From: Nisaea sp.
GTDB taxonomy: Bacteria > Pseudomonadota > Alphaproteobacteria > Thalassobaculales > Thalassobaculaceae
Direction: 5' to 3'
DNA length: 64,000 nt
Assembly: GCF_017640745.1 (NCBI RefSeq)
Contig: NZ_JAEPQA010000007.1
Span: forward strand, 62,001-126,000
Shown one piece after another: positions 7,713 to 17,708 of this stretch. Every line of letters starts with the position of its first letter. Position 1 is the stretch's first letter. Made by a program: the position numbers and the translations under genes. The notes under the pieces were generated by a model. It saw nothing but the letters and a program-made list of their open reading frames with translations, was not told the origin of the DNA and ran no database searches.

Positions 7713-8934
7713 AACCGGACCCGGCTTCTGCAAGGATGCCGATGGCGAACCGGAAGTCCTCTTGCGAGATGTTCAGCGGCGGGGAGAGGGTGAGATAGCG
7801 GCCGTCCGCGGTACCTGTATTGAGCCCCAGCCTGTAGCAGCCGTTTTTCAGTGCTGACAGGTTGTCGTGATCCGCGCACTCCACCGCCATGGCGCAGCCA
7901 ATGCCCCGTGCGCCCGCATAGACGGGGAGTTTATTCGAGAGCGACTTCAGTTCTCCGAGCGCCCAACGGCCCATGCTTGCGGATCTTTCGACAAGTTTCT
8001 CGTCATCGATGATCCTGAGCGTCTCGATCCCCGCGCGGGCCAGCATCGGATTTTTCTGGTGGGTGTAGTGACCGATCCCGAGATGCTGCGCGACGTCGAG
8101 CTCCGCATTGGCGATCACGGCCGATAGGGGCAGGATGCCGCCGCCAAGCGATTTGCCAAGCACGGTGATGTCCGGCACGGCTTCGAAATGCTCGCTGGCG
8201 AAAAAGCGGCCGGTCTTGCCGAGACCCGTCGGGATCTCGTCGAAGATGAGCAATGTTCCGGTGCGGTCGCAGAGTTCCCGGACCTCCGGCCAGAACCAGT
8301 CGGGCGGCAGATGGGGTGTCGCGCGGATCGGCTCCGAGAGGATGGCCGCGATGTCGCGTGCCGCGAGATAATATTCCAGCGCCTCGAACGCGGTCTGCGC
8401 CGCCGCCTCGGCGGTTTCCCCGATGTTCCGTGGCCAGAAGGCATGGACGTGATGGCAGCCTTCGAGAGCGGGAAATTCCTCCCGCTCCGCAGCGGTGCCA
8501 CCGACCGAAAGCGCCCCGAGTGCCGCGCCGTGCCAGCTGCCGTCGAAAGCGATCGTCTTCGTGCGTCCCGTTGCGACATAGGCGAGCTTGAGCGCCATCT
8601 CGATAGCGTCTGTGCCGGATACGCCGAGCAGAACGCGCGCATTTCCGTAAGGCCATCGCGCGGCCAGCATCTCCGCGAGTTCGACCGCCGGCTCCGAGGT
8701 GAAGAGCCGCGGGGTGAAGGTCAGCGTGTCGAGCTGCTGTTTCAGCGCCGCAACCATGCGGGGGTGCGCGTAGCCGATATTGTGGCAAGTGTTGCCGTGG
8801 AGATCGAGGAAGCGGTGACCGGTCTCGTCCACCGCCCAGGCGCCCCGGCAAGAGGCGAAAGCATGAGCGACCGGGGTGGAGCCCGCCTGATGAAGAAACG
8901 CGGCGGCATCCCGTCTGCTGATGGACTCAGTCAC
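7705..8934 (-). CDS. Class III PLP-dependent aminotransferase
   Basis: The 409-residue enzyme belongs to the class III (fold type I) aminotransferases, such as those acting on 4-aminobutyrate, acetylornithine or diamines. The PLP lysine is K261 in VLGKSLGGG, and D232 in IFDEIPTG contacts the pyridine nitrogen. GSWHGA near residue 132 supplies the stacking aromatic region. I chose the GTG at 8934, with AAGGGA about eight bases upstream; an upstream extension to 8991 has no family resemblance. It diverges from purE and its last eight bases overlap the GT8-like gene. The substrate cannot be fixed; the PLP chemistry is clear. Confidence 0.88.
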   Translation of the reverse strand: MTESISRRDAAAFLHQAGSTPVAHAFASCRGAWAVDETGHRFLDLHGNTCHNIGYAHPRMVAALKQQLDTLTFTPRLFTSEPAVELAEMLAARWPYGNARVLLGVSGTDAIEMALKLAYVATGRTKTIAFDGSWHGAALGALSVGGTAAEREEFPALEGCHHVHAFWPRNIGETAEAAAQTAFEALEYYLAARDIAAILSEPIRATPHLPPDWFWPEVRELCDRTGTLLIFDEIPTGLGKTGRFFASEHFEAVPDITVLGKSLGGGILPLSAVIANAELDVAQHLGIGHYTHQKNPMLARAGIETLRIIDDEKLVERSASMGRWALGELKSLSNKLPVYAGARGIGCAMAVECADHDNLSALKNGCYRLGLNTGTADGRYLTLSPPLNISQEDFRFAIGILAEAGSGFI

Positions 8935-9008
8935 GAACCGTTCCCTTCTGCTTACTCCCTTACGACTCAACCACAAAGCGCGCCCCGACAAAAGCCGTCA
9001 GTCCGCGC

Positions 9009-9036
9009 TTGTAACTGAAAGCTTCGCTCCTATAAT
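9009..9036 (+). promoter_or_regulatory. Promoter of purEK
   Basis: TTGTAA (9009-9014) and a perfect TATAAT (9031-9036) are spaced by 16 bases, about 60 bases upstream of purE. This is the best housekeeping-type promoter seen in the window. Confidence 0.65.
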
Positions 9037-9097
9037 GCCGCGCTTCTTTGACCCGCTCCGCCGCAGACGCGGGGCCGTTGGAAGCAGGATGGCGCAT

Positions 9098-9595
9098 ATG
9101 GCCGAGGCCGCGACACCATTGGTCGGCATTATCATGGGAAGCCAGTCGGACTGGGAAACCATGAAGGAAGCCGCCCTCATTCTCGAAGCCCTGAAGGTTC
9201 CGCACGAAACCCGCATCGTCTCCGCACATCGCACGCCGGCGCGCATGACGGACTACGCGGCAACGGCGAAGCAACGGGGTCTCAAGGTCGTCATCGCCGG
9301 CGCGGGTGGCGCGGCGCATCTGCCGGGCATGGTCGCGGCGCAGACGACGCTTCCGGTGCTTGGCGTGCCGGTCGAAAGCAAGGCGCTGAAGGGCATGGAC
9401 AGCCTGCTCTCCATCGTGCAGATGCCGGGCGGTATTCCAGTCGGCACGCTCGCGATCGGCAAGGCGGGAGCCAAGAATGCCGGCCTTCTGGCGGCGGCGA
9501 TCGTGGCCAACGAAGACGACGCCCTGCACGCCCGTCTCGCGGCCTGGCGGGAAGCCCAGACCGACTCGGTCGGCGACGTTCCGGTGGATTCCTGA
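9098..9595 (+). CDS. purE: N5-carboxyaminoimidazole ribonucleotide mutase
   Basis: The 165-residue class I PurE converts N5-CAIR to CAIR in purine synthesis. GSQSDW (14-19) binds the nucleotide phosphate, SAHRTP holds the catalytic histidine H44, and [11 protein letters not shown] forms the active-site loop. ATGs at 9089 and 9098 are both in frame; 9098 is preferred since AGGA then sits eight bases upstream. Its TGA overlaps the purK ATG (TGATG), so the two enzymes of the pathway step are translationally coupled. A strong promoter lies upstream. Confidence 0.95.
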   Translation: MAEAATPLVGIIMGSQSDWETMKEAALILEALKVPHETRIVSAHRTPARMTDYAATAKQRGLKVVIAGAGGAAHLPGMVAAQTTLPVLGVPVESKALKGMDSLLSIVQMPGGIPVGTLAIGKAGAKNAGLLAAAIVANEDDALHARLAAWREAQTDSVGDVPVDS

Positions 9596-10668
9596 TGCCT
9601 GAGGTTCTGGCGCCCGGAGCCGTCATCGGAATCATCGGCGGAGGGCAGCTCGGCCGGATGACGGCGCTTGCCGCTGCTCCCCTCGGCTACCGCTGCCATA
9701 TCTTCACCCCGGAAGAAGACAGCCCGGCATCGCAGGTCGCCGAACGCACGACGGTCGCGTCCTACGACGACGAAGCTGCGCTCTCTGCGTTCGCCGCCAG
9801 CGTCGATGTCATCACCTACGAGTTCGAGAATATTCCTGTCGACACGGTGGAGCGGCTTTCGAAGCTGGCTCCCGTGCGGCCGCGTCCGAGCGTGCTGGCG
9901 GTCTCACAGCATCGGGTCGCGGAGAAGGACTTCGCGCGCGATGCGGGGGCGGGAACGGCGCCTTACAGGCATGTCACCAGCCTTGAGCAGTTGCGCACGG
10001 CGGTCGAGGAGATCGGCCGTCCGGCGGTCCTGAAAACCTGCCGTTTCGGGTATGACGGCAAGGGGCAGGTTAAGATCGTGGCGGAGACGGACCTCGCGGA
10101 AGCCTGGGGATCGCTGAACACGGACGACGCGGTCCTGGAAGGGTTCGTGGACTTCGAGAAGGAGATTTCCGTCATCGTCGCGCGCGGTGTCGATGGAACC
10201 TCGCGCGCGTTTCCGGTCGCCGAGAACCATCATGTCGACCATATCCTGAGCACCAGCACAGTCCCCGCGGCGATCGCCCCGGCGACTGAAAGCGCAGCGC
10301 GTTCGGTCGCGGAAGCGCTTGCGAAGCGTCTCGATCTCGTCGGTCTGCTCGCGGTGGAGATGTTCGTGACCTCCGACGGCAAGGTCCTTGTCAACGAGGT
10401 TGCGCCCCGGCCGCACAATTCCGGTCACTGGACCCAGGACGGCTGCGCCACCAGCCAGTTCGAGCAATTCGTCCGCGCCGTGACTGGGTTGCCGCTCGGC
10501 CCGGTCGATGTGCGCTTTCCGACGGTGATGCAGAACCTGATCGGCGATGAGGTCGAGCAGTGGAAGACGATCGTCGCGGAGCCGGATGCCAAACTGCATC
10601 TCTACGGCAAGTCCGAAGCGCGTCCCGGCCGCAAGATGGGCCATGTAAACCGGATCAGGGTTTCCTGA
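9595..10668 (+). CDS. purK: N5-carboxyaminoimidazole ribonucleotide synthase
   Basis: The 357-residue ATP-grasp enzyme makes N5-CAIR from AIR, bicarbonate and ATP, feeding Pur[11 protein letters not shown] near residue 10 is the N-terminal glycine-rich loop, the central ATP-grasp region includes [13 protein letters not shown], and [13 protein letters not shown] near residue 267 carries the metal and substrate contacts. It starts inside the purE stop codon. Its end overlaps the convergent TPR gene by 14 bases. Length and motifs are fully typical. Confidence 0.95.
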   Translation: MPEVLAPGAVIGIIGGGQLGRMTALAAAPLGYRCHIFTPEEDSPASQVAERTTVASYDDEAALSAFAASVDVITYEFENIPVDTVERLSKLAPVRPRPSVLAVSQHRVAEKDFARDAGAGTAPYRHVTSLEQLRTAVEEIGRPAVLKTCRFGYDGKGQVKIVAETDLAEAWGSLNTDDAVLEGFVDFEKEISVIVARGVDGTSRAFPVAENHHVDHILSTSTVPAAIAPATESAARSVAEALAKRLDLVGLLAVEMFVTSDGKVLVNEVAPRPHNSGHWTQDGCATSQFEQFVRAVTGLPLGPVDVRFPTVMQNLIGDEVEQWKTIVAEPDAKLHLYGKSEARPGRKMGHVNRIRVS

Positions 10669-12628
10669 TCGGGAGCGATCCGGTTTCGATAAAATGTCGA
10701 ACGGCGGCGCCCATTCTCGCTGCGCGGCCGTTCGTGAGGGTGGGTTCCGAGGGCTTTCTTACCGGCAACAGGTTTCCGAACAGCGGATCCCAGCCGTCGC
10801 CAAACCGGAAATAGGATTTCTCAAGACCGATAACCGGGACGCCTACGGAACAGGCGAGTGCGAGTGCAGCCGTCGCCGGGGCCACAACGAGATCCAGGCA
10901 GGACATCAGGGCGGCAACGCGGTCGAGTTCCCTGACCTGATCGAGATCGGCGAAATCATGGACCGTCACATCCATCGTCTCGCGGATTTCGAGAAGCTCC
11001 TCTGTGGCGTCGCCATATTGCAGGTTGATCAGGGTAAATGTGCGGTTCGGGATCGCCCCGACCAATTCGGCCGCGGTCAGGTAACCGGTTCGTCTGTGGC
11101 CGGTCAGGAGCGTCCCGCTGCGCCAGCAAAGCCCGAAATACGGGCCCGGCCCGAGTGTCCCGAGGCGGTTCTTCCAATCACGGACGAGTTCGGGGTCCGG
11201 CTGCAATGCTCCGGTGGGCGCGGGAGCCGCGCTTGCATCCCTGCGGAAGAAGGCGGGAAGATCGCCGCTGAAGACAGCGTGAGAGAAATCTCTCTCGCTG
11301 CAAACAACCGAATAATCGTAGGCGGGCGATCCATCCTGAGATGCCCGGAGTTGCTTTTCGATCAGGTCGATCTCGGGATAGGTGCGTTTCAGCAGCGGGT
11401 GGAGCCGTGTATCGGTCTCGACGGTCAGTTTCTCGGCTCGACCAAGCAAATCAGGCAGGCAGCTGAGGAACGCGATATCGTCCCCGATGCCCTGCTCCGA
11501 TGCTACAAGGAGGTGCCGCGCCTCACCCCTTTCAGGTGTCCAGCGCGGTGGCATTGCAATCCGTCCCGGGATCTTCCGCATTTTCAGGCGGTGGCCCCAA
11601 AAGCGCCAGCCCAGCTCAATTTTTCCGGCACTGAAAGCCGAAAGTGACAGATTGTACCCGATGTCTCCGAAGTTCGGATCGGCAGCCAGGCCGTACCTCG
11701 CCGCGCGAATGGCGCCCGTGAAATCGCCGAGATGGAAAGCTGCTGTTCCCAGCGAATTGTAGGGTGGTGCCAGTTCCGGCGCCAAAAGGATCGCGTGCTT
11801 GGCGGCGCTCAATGCTCCCGGATAATCGAGATTGCCGTATCGCGAGGAGGCGAGTTGGTCCCATCCGCGAGGGGCGGCAGGCTGGAGCACGACGGCCAGA
11901 CGCCTCGGTGTTTCTCCGCGCCAGCGGGTGACGTCGGAGATGTCGCCATCGCGGAAGTTTGCGTAAAACTCGTGCTGTTGCGGCGCCAGCATGATCCCGC
12001 GCTTGGAGGCGGTATCGGCCGCGCGGGTTGCGCCGAGAGCGCTCTGCACTTCCTTCAGATGAAAATAGGTCTCGATCAGATCCGGTGCGCGGGCCCGGGC
12101 GATTTCAAGGACAGGAAGCGCTTCCTGAAGTCTGCCCGCTTTGCGGAGAGCGCTTCCCAACCGTAGCCAGGTCGCCGGATCCTGAGGCAAGAGTTCGGTG
12201 GCCCGCCTCGCCCGTTTGACGGCGATGTCGGCCTGATCGCTTTCCAGGTGAACGATCGCCGCATTCAGGAATGCCGTGCCGGACTGAGGGTTTACAATGC
12301 AGGCGCGTTCGTAGGCCCACATCGACCTGGGAGCTCTGCCCATTGCCCGAGCCGCGCTGCCGAGATGGTCGTAGTAACTGCCCGCGTCCGGACGCTGGAG
12401 AATGGCCTTGGAGATGCAGCGTGCCCCGAGAGAAGCAACTCCCGACTGAAACAGCAGCGTCCCGTACAGGTGGAGAATATCTGGATTGGGGCCAATATTG
12501 TCGAGCAGGCATTCATATAGCGGCCGCGCCGCCTCAAGCTTGCCGGATTCGTGAAGAGAGAGCGCCTCTCTGAACAGACGATCAGGATTTCTCAGGGCGT
12601 CCGTCGCCGCTTCTGAAGAACTGTTCAT
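10655..12628 (-). CDS. Large TPR protein with possible glycosyltransferase-like C-terminal domain
   Basis: The 657-residue protein has TPR-like helices through the first 350 residues (for example YDHLGSAARAMGRAPRSMWA and YNSLGTAAFHLGDFTGAIRA). The remainder contains EQGIGDDIAFLSCLPDLL near residue 395 and VVAPATAALALACSVGVPVIGL near 605, which resemble the nucleotide-sugar half of GT-B or heptosyltransferase-like domains often fused to TPRs. No signal peptide is seen. The start is ATG at 12628; a TTG directly upstream is the only alternative. A candidate promoter lies upstream. A flagellin- or surface-glycan-modifying role would fit similar architectures, but that is inference and no acceptor gene is nearby. 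Confidence 0.65.
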   Translation of the reverse strand: MNSSSEAATDALRNPDRLFREALSLHESGKLEAARPLYECLLDNIGPNPDILHLYGTLLFQSGVASLGARCISKAILQRPDAGSYYDHLGSAARAMGRAPRSMWAYERACIVNPQSGTAFLNAAIVHLESDQADIAVKRARRATELLPQDPATWLRLGSALRKAGRLQEALPVLEIARARAPDLIETYFHLKEVQSALGATRAADTASKRGIMLAPQQHEFYANFRDGDISDVTRWRGETPRRLAVVLQPAAPRGWDQLASSRYGNLDYPGALSAAKHAILLAPELAPPYNSLGTAAFHLGDFTGAIRAARYGLAADPNFGDIGYNLSLSAFSAGKIELGWRFWGHRLKMRKIPGRIAMPPRWTPERGEARHLLVASEQGIGDDIAFLSCLPDLLGRAEKLTVETDTRLHPLLKRTYPEIDLIEKQLRASQDGSPAYDYSVVCSERDFSHAVFSGDLPAFFRRDASAAPAPTGALQPDPELVRDWKNRLGTLGPGPYFGLCWRSGTLLTGHRRTGYLTAAELVGAIPNRTFTLINLQYGDATEELLEIRETMDVTVHDFADLDQVRELDRVAALMSCLDLVVAPATAALALACSVGVPVIGLEKSYFRFGDGWDPLFGNLLPVRKPSEPTLTNGRAARMGAAVRHFIETGSLPIRKP

Positions 12629-12682
12629 CAATCTGCCGTCCGCTCCGGAAAGCGCGTTCCAATCTATTCGATCCGCGATCCG

Positions 12683-12710
12683 GTCATAGTAGAGCGGTCG
12701 AACTCAGCAA
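12683..12710 (-). promoter_or_regulatory. Candidate promoter of the TPR gene
   Basis: TTGCTG (12705-12710) and TATGAC (12683-12688) on the minus strand are spaced by 16 bases, about 55 bases upstream of the TPR start. The rest of 12629-12791 shows nothing else recognisable. Confidence 0.35.
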
Positions 12711-12791
12711 CGTCCAGAGGTCAGTCACAGGCAAAGCCTTGGTTCCGGGTGTTTCGCCGAGAAAGTCGAGCGGTGTTGTTCAGGTGCGAGA

Positions 12792-14585
12792 TCAGCTCCG
12801 CCCGAAGAGCGCATCGAGCCGCTGCCAATAGGCCTCGCGGATCTTGTGGCGCCGGATCTTCAGGGTCGGCGTCATCATCGCGTTCTCGGTCGTGAACGGG
12901 CCGTCGGCGAGCATGAAGCGGCGGACCTTCTCGATCTGCGACAGCCGGCCGTTCGCCCGGTCCATCGCGGCGGCGATCGCCTTGATGAAGTCCTCGTTGC
13001 CGGAAAGCTCCGCCAGGTCGGGTGCCGCGCCGTTGGTCTTGGCCCATTCCTCGACAAAGGTCTGGTCGGGGACCAGAACGGCGACGAGATAGGGGCGCTT
13101 GTCCCCATATGTCATCGCCTGGGCGATTTCCGGTTCGACCGTGATCTGGCCCTCGACCCGCGCCGGCGAGATATTGTCGCCGCCGGAATTGACGATGATG
13201 TCTTTCTTCCGGTCGGTGATGACGATGTAGCCGTCCTCGTCGATCTTCCCGATATCGCCGGTATGCAGCCAGCCGTCGACAATCGTCTTGGCGGTGGTCT
13301 CAGGATCGAGCCAGTAGCCCTTCATCAGCAGCTCGCCGCGCACCAGGATCTCGCCATCGGCAGCGATCTTGACCTCGACATCCTTCAGTGGCGGGCCGAC
13401 GGTGTGGATCTTCACCAGCTTGCAACGGTTGCAGCTTACGACCGGGGAGGCTTCGGTCTGGCCGTAGCCCTGCAGGATGCGGACACCGAGGGCGAGGAAG
13501 AAGGTGCCGATATCCGGATTGAGGGCGCCGCCGCCGGAAACGAAGGCCTTGAGGCGCCCGCCGAAGCGAGTCGAGACCTTCTTGCGCACGAGCGCGTCCA
13601 GCAACAAGTTCTCCGCTTTTTCCCGGAGCGAAAGACTGGCTGGATCGCGGTAAGCCTTGGTGCCGAGCTCGACCGCGCGATGGAACAGTTTGGCGCTGAG
13701 CCCGCCCTTGGCATCGACTCCGCGCCGGATCCGGTCATGCAGGACCTCGTAGAGCCGGGGGACCGCGGTCATGATTGTCGGCTTCGCCTCGGCCAGGTTC
13801 TGCGCGACCTTGTCCGGCCCCTCCGCATAATAGATCTCTGCGCCGATCGAGATCGGGAAATGCAGGCCGCAGGCATGTTCGTAGGAGTGCGACAGCGGAA
13901 GCAGCGAGAGGAAGACCTCGTGCTCCAGGCCGAGTTCCGAGAGCAGGTCGTGCGCGCCGTCGCAGTTCGTCAGCAGGGAGCCGTGGGTCAGCATGACGCC
14001 TTTCGGACGTCCCCCGGTGCCGGAAGTGTAGATCAGGCTGCAGACCTCGTCGCGCTTCAGCTCCGCAGCCCAATCCGCGGGATTTCCCTCGACGCTCTCC
14101 CCGCGTTTGCAGAGCTCCTCCCATCCGACGACATTGACGCCGGCCTGGGTCGCGCCGCCGGTATTCTCGATCGTGACAACGGTCTCGCAGGCATCGGAGC
14201 TGCGGGCGGCAGGCATCAGTTTCTTTGCAAGCCGGTCGGTCGAAACGATGGCGGCCTTCGAACCGCTATGGTCCAGCACGAACAGTATGTCGTCGCTCGT
14301 CGCGGTGGTGTAGGCGGGGACCGCGATGGCGCCGACGGCCATGATCGCGAGGTCGGCGATCACCCATTCGGGCCGGTTCTCGGAGAGCAGCAGGACCCGG
14401 TCGCCCTTGCCGATACCGATCGCGCGCAGACCCTTGGCGCAGCGCGCGACCTCAGCGCGGGTCTCGCCATAGGTGAGAGACTGATAAACCCCGTCGCGTT
14501 TCGCCCAGAGAAAGGGGCGGTCCGCCAGACGGGAGGACTGGTCGAAGAACAAAGTTGCGAGATTACGAACTGCCTTGTAGTCCAT
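12792..14585 (-). CDS. Long-chain acyl-CoA synthetase (AMP-forming)
   Basis: The 597-residue ANL-superfamily enzyme activates a carboxylate, probably a long-chain fatty acid, through an acyl-AMP to acyl-CoA. The P-loop is YTSGTGGRPKG (186-196). GYGQTEASP near residue 373, LHTGDIG and DRKKDII are the adenylation and hinge motifs, and KIRRHKI near the end carries the C-terminal lysine region. The length and N-terminus match bacterial FadD/FACL proteins without a membrane anchor. GGAGGAG lies close upstream of the ATG at 14585. It diverges from the oligoendopeptidase. Chain-length specificity is unknown. Confidence 0.9.
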   Translation of the reverse strand: MDYKAVRNLATLFFDQSSRLADRPFLWAKRDGVYQSLTYGETRAEVARCAKGLRAIGIGKGDRVLLLSENRPEWVIADLAIMAVGAIAVPAYTTATSDDILFVLDHSGSKAAIVSTDRLAKKLMPAARSSDACETVVTIENTGGATQAGVNVVGWEELCKRGESVEGNPADWAAELKRDEVCSLIYTSGTGGRPKGVMLTHGSLLTNCDGAHDLLSELGLEHEVFLSLLPLSHSYEHACGLHFPISIGAEIYYAEGPDKVAQNLAEAKPTIMTAVPRLYEVLHDRIRRGVDAKGGLSAKLFHRAVELGTKAYRDPASLSLREKAENLLLDALVRKKVSTRFGGRLKAFVSGGGALNPDIGTFFLALGVRILQGYGQTEASPVVSCNRCKLVKIHTVGPPLKDVEVKIAADGEILVRGELLMKGYWLDPETTAKTIVDGWLHTGDIGKIDEDGYIVITDRKKDIIVNSGGDNISPARVEGQITVEPEIAQAMTYGDKRPYLVAVLVPDQTFVEEWAKTNGAAPDLAELSGNEDFIKAIAAAMDRANGRLSQIEKVRRFMLADGPFTTENAMMTPTLKIRRHKIREAYWQRLDALFGRS

Positions 14586-14685
14586 TAAATCAGGTCTCCT
14601 CCCTCCGCCCCGAATTGTCGCACGGGGCTGGAAACGACATGCCGGCGACCGACATGGATGAGCTGTTCGCTCTTCAGTTACTTGA

Positions 14686-16482
14686 ATGGATACCGATATG
14701 GCCGAAGCCGCACAATCCGAACTTGGCGCTCTCCCTGAATGGGATCTCTCCGATCTCTATCCCGGCCCCGACTCCGACGCTCTGAAGCAAGATCTCGAGA
14801 AACTGGCCGCGGACGCGAAGGCTTTCAAGGCGCGCTATGCAGGAAAGATCGCGGGACTGGACGGCGGCGAGCTGGGCAAGGCGGTGCAGGCTTACGAGCG
14901 CATGGACGAGGTCATGGGGCGCATCATGTCCTACGCCTATCTCGTTTATGCGGGTGATATGGGCAGCGCCGAGAACGGCCGCTTCTTCCAGTCCATGCAG
15001 GAAAAGGTCAACGCTGCCGGCACCGACCTGCTGTTCTTCACGCTTGAGATCAACCGTATCGAGGAAGCGGATATCGAGGAACGGCTGAAGGCAGCGGAGC
15101 TTGCCTTCTACAAGCCGTGGCTGCGCGATGTCCGCGCCTTCCGCGAGCATCAGCTTTCCGACGAGATCGAGGAGAAGCTGCACGAGAAGTCCGTGACCGG
15201 GAAATCCGCCTGGGTCCGGCTGTTCGACGAGACCTTCGCGCGCCTGCGTTTCCCGTTCGACGGCAAGCAGCTGACCTCGGCCGAGGTGCTCGACAAGCTG
15301 AGCCACAAGGACGGCACGGTGCGCGAGAAGGCGGCGAAGAGCTTTGCCGGCGTGCTGAAGCAGAATATCGGGCTCTTTGCGCTCATCACCAATACGCTCG
15401 CCAAGGACAAGGCGATCGAGGACAAGTGGCGCGGCTACGAGTCGCCCATCTCGTCGCGCAACCTCGCCAATCAGGTCGAGGGCGAGGTGGTGCAGGCGCT
15501 CTCGGACGCGGTCACCGGCAGCTATCACCGGCTGTCGCACCGCTATTACGCGCTGAAGGCGAAATGGTTCGGCGTCGAGGCCCTGAACTACTGGGACCGC
15601 AACGCGCCGCTGCCGGACGATGACGACACCACGATCACCTGGGACCAGGCGACGAAGACGGTCCTGGATGCCTACGGCGCCTTTTCGCCGGAGTTGGCCG
15701 AGGTCGGCAAGCGCTTCTTCGACAATGCCTGGATCGACGCGCCGGTGCGTCCCGGCAAGGCGTCGGGCGCCTTCGCCCACCCGACGGTACCGAGCGCGCA
15801 TCCCTATCTGCTGCTGAACTACCAGGGCAAGACGCGGGACGTGATGACGCTGGCGCACGAACTCGGGCACGGGGTGCATCAGGTGCTTGCCGGCAAGCAG
15901 GGACAGCTGCTCTCCGGTACGCCACTGACTCTTGCCGAGACCGCCTCGGTCTTCGGCGAAATGCTGACCTTCCGCGCGGTGCTGAAGAGCAAGACCGACC
16001 CGAAACAGCGCCGCACGATGCTGGCGAGCAAGGTCGAGGACATGCTCAACACGGTGGTCCGGCAGATCGCCTTCCACCAGTTCGAGACCAAGGTGCATGC
16101 GGCGCGCCAGGACGGTGAGCTGATGCCGAACGATCTCGGAGACATCTGGATCGAGACCCAGAAGGCGAGCCTCGGCCCGGCGATCAAGTTCGACGAGGAT
16201 TACCGGAGCTTCTGGTCCTACATCCCGCACTTCATCCACTCGCCGTTCTACGTCTACGCCTACGCGTTCGGCGATTGCCTGGTGAACTCGCTCTACGCGG
16301 TCTATCAGGACGCGGAGGAAGGCTTCGCGGAGAAGTACCTGGAGATGCTGTCCGCCGGCGGGACGCTCCGGCACAAGGAACTGCTCGCGCCCTTCGGGCT
16401 CGATGCCAGCGATCCGGCGTTCTGGTCCAAAGGGCTCGATGTCATCGACGGCTTCATCACCGAACTCGAGGCCATGGAGTGA
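14686..16482 (+). CDS. pepF: M3 family oligoendopeptidase F
   Basis: The 598-residue cytosolic zinc peptidase belongs to the M3B (PepF/TIGR02290) branch, which trims short oligopeptides. The gluzincin motif HELGH is at residues 391-395, with the downstream glutamate in the LAETASVFGEML helix. The N-terminal WDLSDLYPGPDS is the family opening. ATG codons at 14686 and 14698 are both possible and neither has a strong ribosome site. Its TGA overlaps the ATG of the next gene, so the peptidase and the desulfhydrase-like enzyme are translationally coupled. An internal peptide recycling role is usual. Confidence 0.92.
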   Translation: MDTDMAEAAQSELGALPEWDLSDLYPGPDSDALKQDLEKLAADAKAFKARYAGKIAGLDGGELGKAVQAYERMDEVMGRIMSYAYLVYAGDMGSAENGRFFQSMQEKVNAAGTDLLFFTLEINRIEEADIEERLKAAELAFYKPWLRDVRAFREHQLSDEIEEKLHEKSVTGKSAWVRLFDETFARLRFPFDGKQLTSAEVLDKLSHKDGTVREKAAKSFAGVLKQNIGLFALITNTLAKDKAIEDKWRGYESPISSRNLANQVEGEVVQALSDAVTGSYHRLSHRYYALKAKWFGVEALNYWDRNAPLPDDDDTTITWDQATKTVLDAYGAFSPELAEVGKRFFDNAWIDAPVRPGKASGAFAHPTVPSAHPYLLLNYQGKTRDVMTLAHELGHGVHQVLAGKQGQLLSGTPLTLAETASVFGEMLTFRAVLKSKTDPKQRRTMLASKVEDMLNTVVRQIAFHQFETKVHAARQDGELMPNDLGDIWIETQKASLGPAIKFDEDYRSFWSYIPHFIHSPFYVYAYAFGDCLVNSLYAVYQDAEEGFAEKYLEMLSAGGTLRHKELLAPFGLDASDPAFWSKGLDVIDGFITELEAME

Positions 16483-17540
16483 TGCGGACGCCCGAGGCGC
16501 TGCGGCACCGTCTGAACGGATTTCCGCGGGTCCGCCTCGGGCATTTTCCGACCCCGCTGGAAGAGATGGAGCGGCTCGGCGCCCATCTCTCTGAAGAACT
16601 CGGCCGCAAGATCCCCGCGCTCTGGGTGAAGCGGGACGATTGCACCGGCGTCGCCACGGGCGGCAACAAGGTGCGCCAGCTCGAATACTCCTTTGGCGCT
16701 GCGAAAGCCGCAGGCGCCGATACGGCGGTGATCACAGGCGCGGTGCAGTCCAATTACATGCGCACCGCCGCCGCCTTCGCGGCGAAACTCGGCATGGAGT
16801 GCCACGTTCAGCTCGAGAACCGCGTGGAGGGCATGGGCGAGGAGTACCACAAGTCGGGCAACGTCCTGCTCGACCGGATCTTCGGCGCCCGCATGCATCA
16901 TTTCCCCCTCGGCGAGGACGAGAAGGCGGCCGACACCAACCTGGCGCGCATCGCCGAGCGGCTGAAAGGGGAGGGCCGGAAGCCGTATCTCTTCACTCTT
17001 TCCCCTGACACCAAGCCGACCGGAGCACTTGGCTACATGCAAGGGGCGGTCGAGCTATTGGAACAGGCCGCCGCGGACGAGATTGCCTTCGACGCGGTGG
17101 TCGTGCCGACAGGCAGTGCGGCCACCCATGTCGGGACGCTGCTCGGCCTCCGGCTCGCGGGTTATGAGGGGCCGGTGCATGGAATCTGCGTCCGGCGTGA
17201 CGCTGCCAGCCAGTCCGAGCGGGTGCGCTCCATCCTCCGGCTCGCCGAGGAGATGCTCTCCTGCGGCAGGATCGTCGAGGACGACGAGGTGATCTGCCGC
17301 GACGACTGGCTCGGTCCTGGGTACGGCAAGCTGGTCGACAGCACCCGCGAGGCGATCGATCTCGCCGGGCGCCTTGAGGCCCTGATCGTCGACCCGACCT
17401 ATACGGCCAAGAGCCTCGCCGGCCTGATCGGTCTTACCCGCGCCGGAACCTTCGCGGGGATGGACAATGTCCTCTACATCCATACCGGCGGCCTGCCGGG
17501 GCTCTTCGCCTACAGGTCCGCGCTTTATCCGGAAGATTGA
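16482..17540 (+). CDS. D-cysteine desulfhydrase / ACC deaminase family PLP enzyme
   Basis: The 352-residue fold type II PLP enzyme is related to D-cysteine desulfhydrase, 1-aminocyclopropane-1-carboxylate deaminase and L-cysteate sulfo-lyase (CuyA). The PLP lysine is K63 in GGNKVRQLEY, and AVQSNYMRTAA contains the serine/asparagine loop that binds the substrate carboxylate. PTGSAATHVG is the phosphate-binding loop, and HTGGLPGLFAY closes the C-terminus. It starts in the pepF stop codon. The sub-family decides whether the substrate is D-cysteine, cysteate or another beta-substituted amino acid, and that cannot be settled by eye. Confidence 0.85.
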   Translation: MRTPEALRHRLNGFPRVRLGHFPTPLEEMERLGAHLSEELGRKIPALWVKRDDCTGVATGGNKVRQLEYSFGAAKAAGADTAVITGAVQSNYMRTAAAFAAKLGMECHVQLENRVEGMGEEYHKSGNVLLDRIFGARMHHFPLGEDEKAADTNLARIAERLKGEGRKPYLFTLSPDTKPTGALGYMQGAVELLEQAAADEIAFDAVVVPTGSAATHVGTLLGLRLAGYEGPVHGICVRRDAASQSERVRSILRLAEEMLSCGRIVEDDEVICRDDWLGPGYGKLVDSTREAIDLAGRLEALIVDPTYTAKSLAGLIGLTRAGTFAGMDNVLYIHTGGLPGLFAYRSALYPED

Positions 17541-17558
17541 TCCCTATCTTTCAAGTAC

Positions 17559-17586
17559 TTGCATTAACAGAACCTGTAGTTACAAT
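17559..17586 (+). promoter_or_regulatory. Candidate promoter of the DUF1835 gene
   Basis: TTGCAT (17559-17564) and TACAAT (17581-17586) are 16 bases apart in an AT-rich patch about 120 bases before the gene at 17709. A small hairpin (CGCCTG/CAGGCG) lies in the leader. Confidence 0.4.
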
Positions 17587-17708
17587 GTGGGCATCGCCTC
17601 ACGGCGTCCTGTCCGCGGAAAGGGCTGCGCCCAAATCCGAGTGATCGTCATCTGATCGATTTCCTCGCCTGTCAGGCGGACACAGGCGGTAGATGACGAG
17701 GGAATCGT

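Noticed and set aside
12846-14588. A 580-codon plus-strand open frame opposite the acyl-CoA synthetase
   Set aside because: The opposite strand has every motif of an ANL enzyme; this frame has none.
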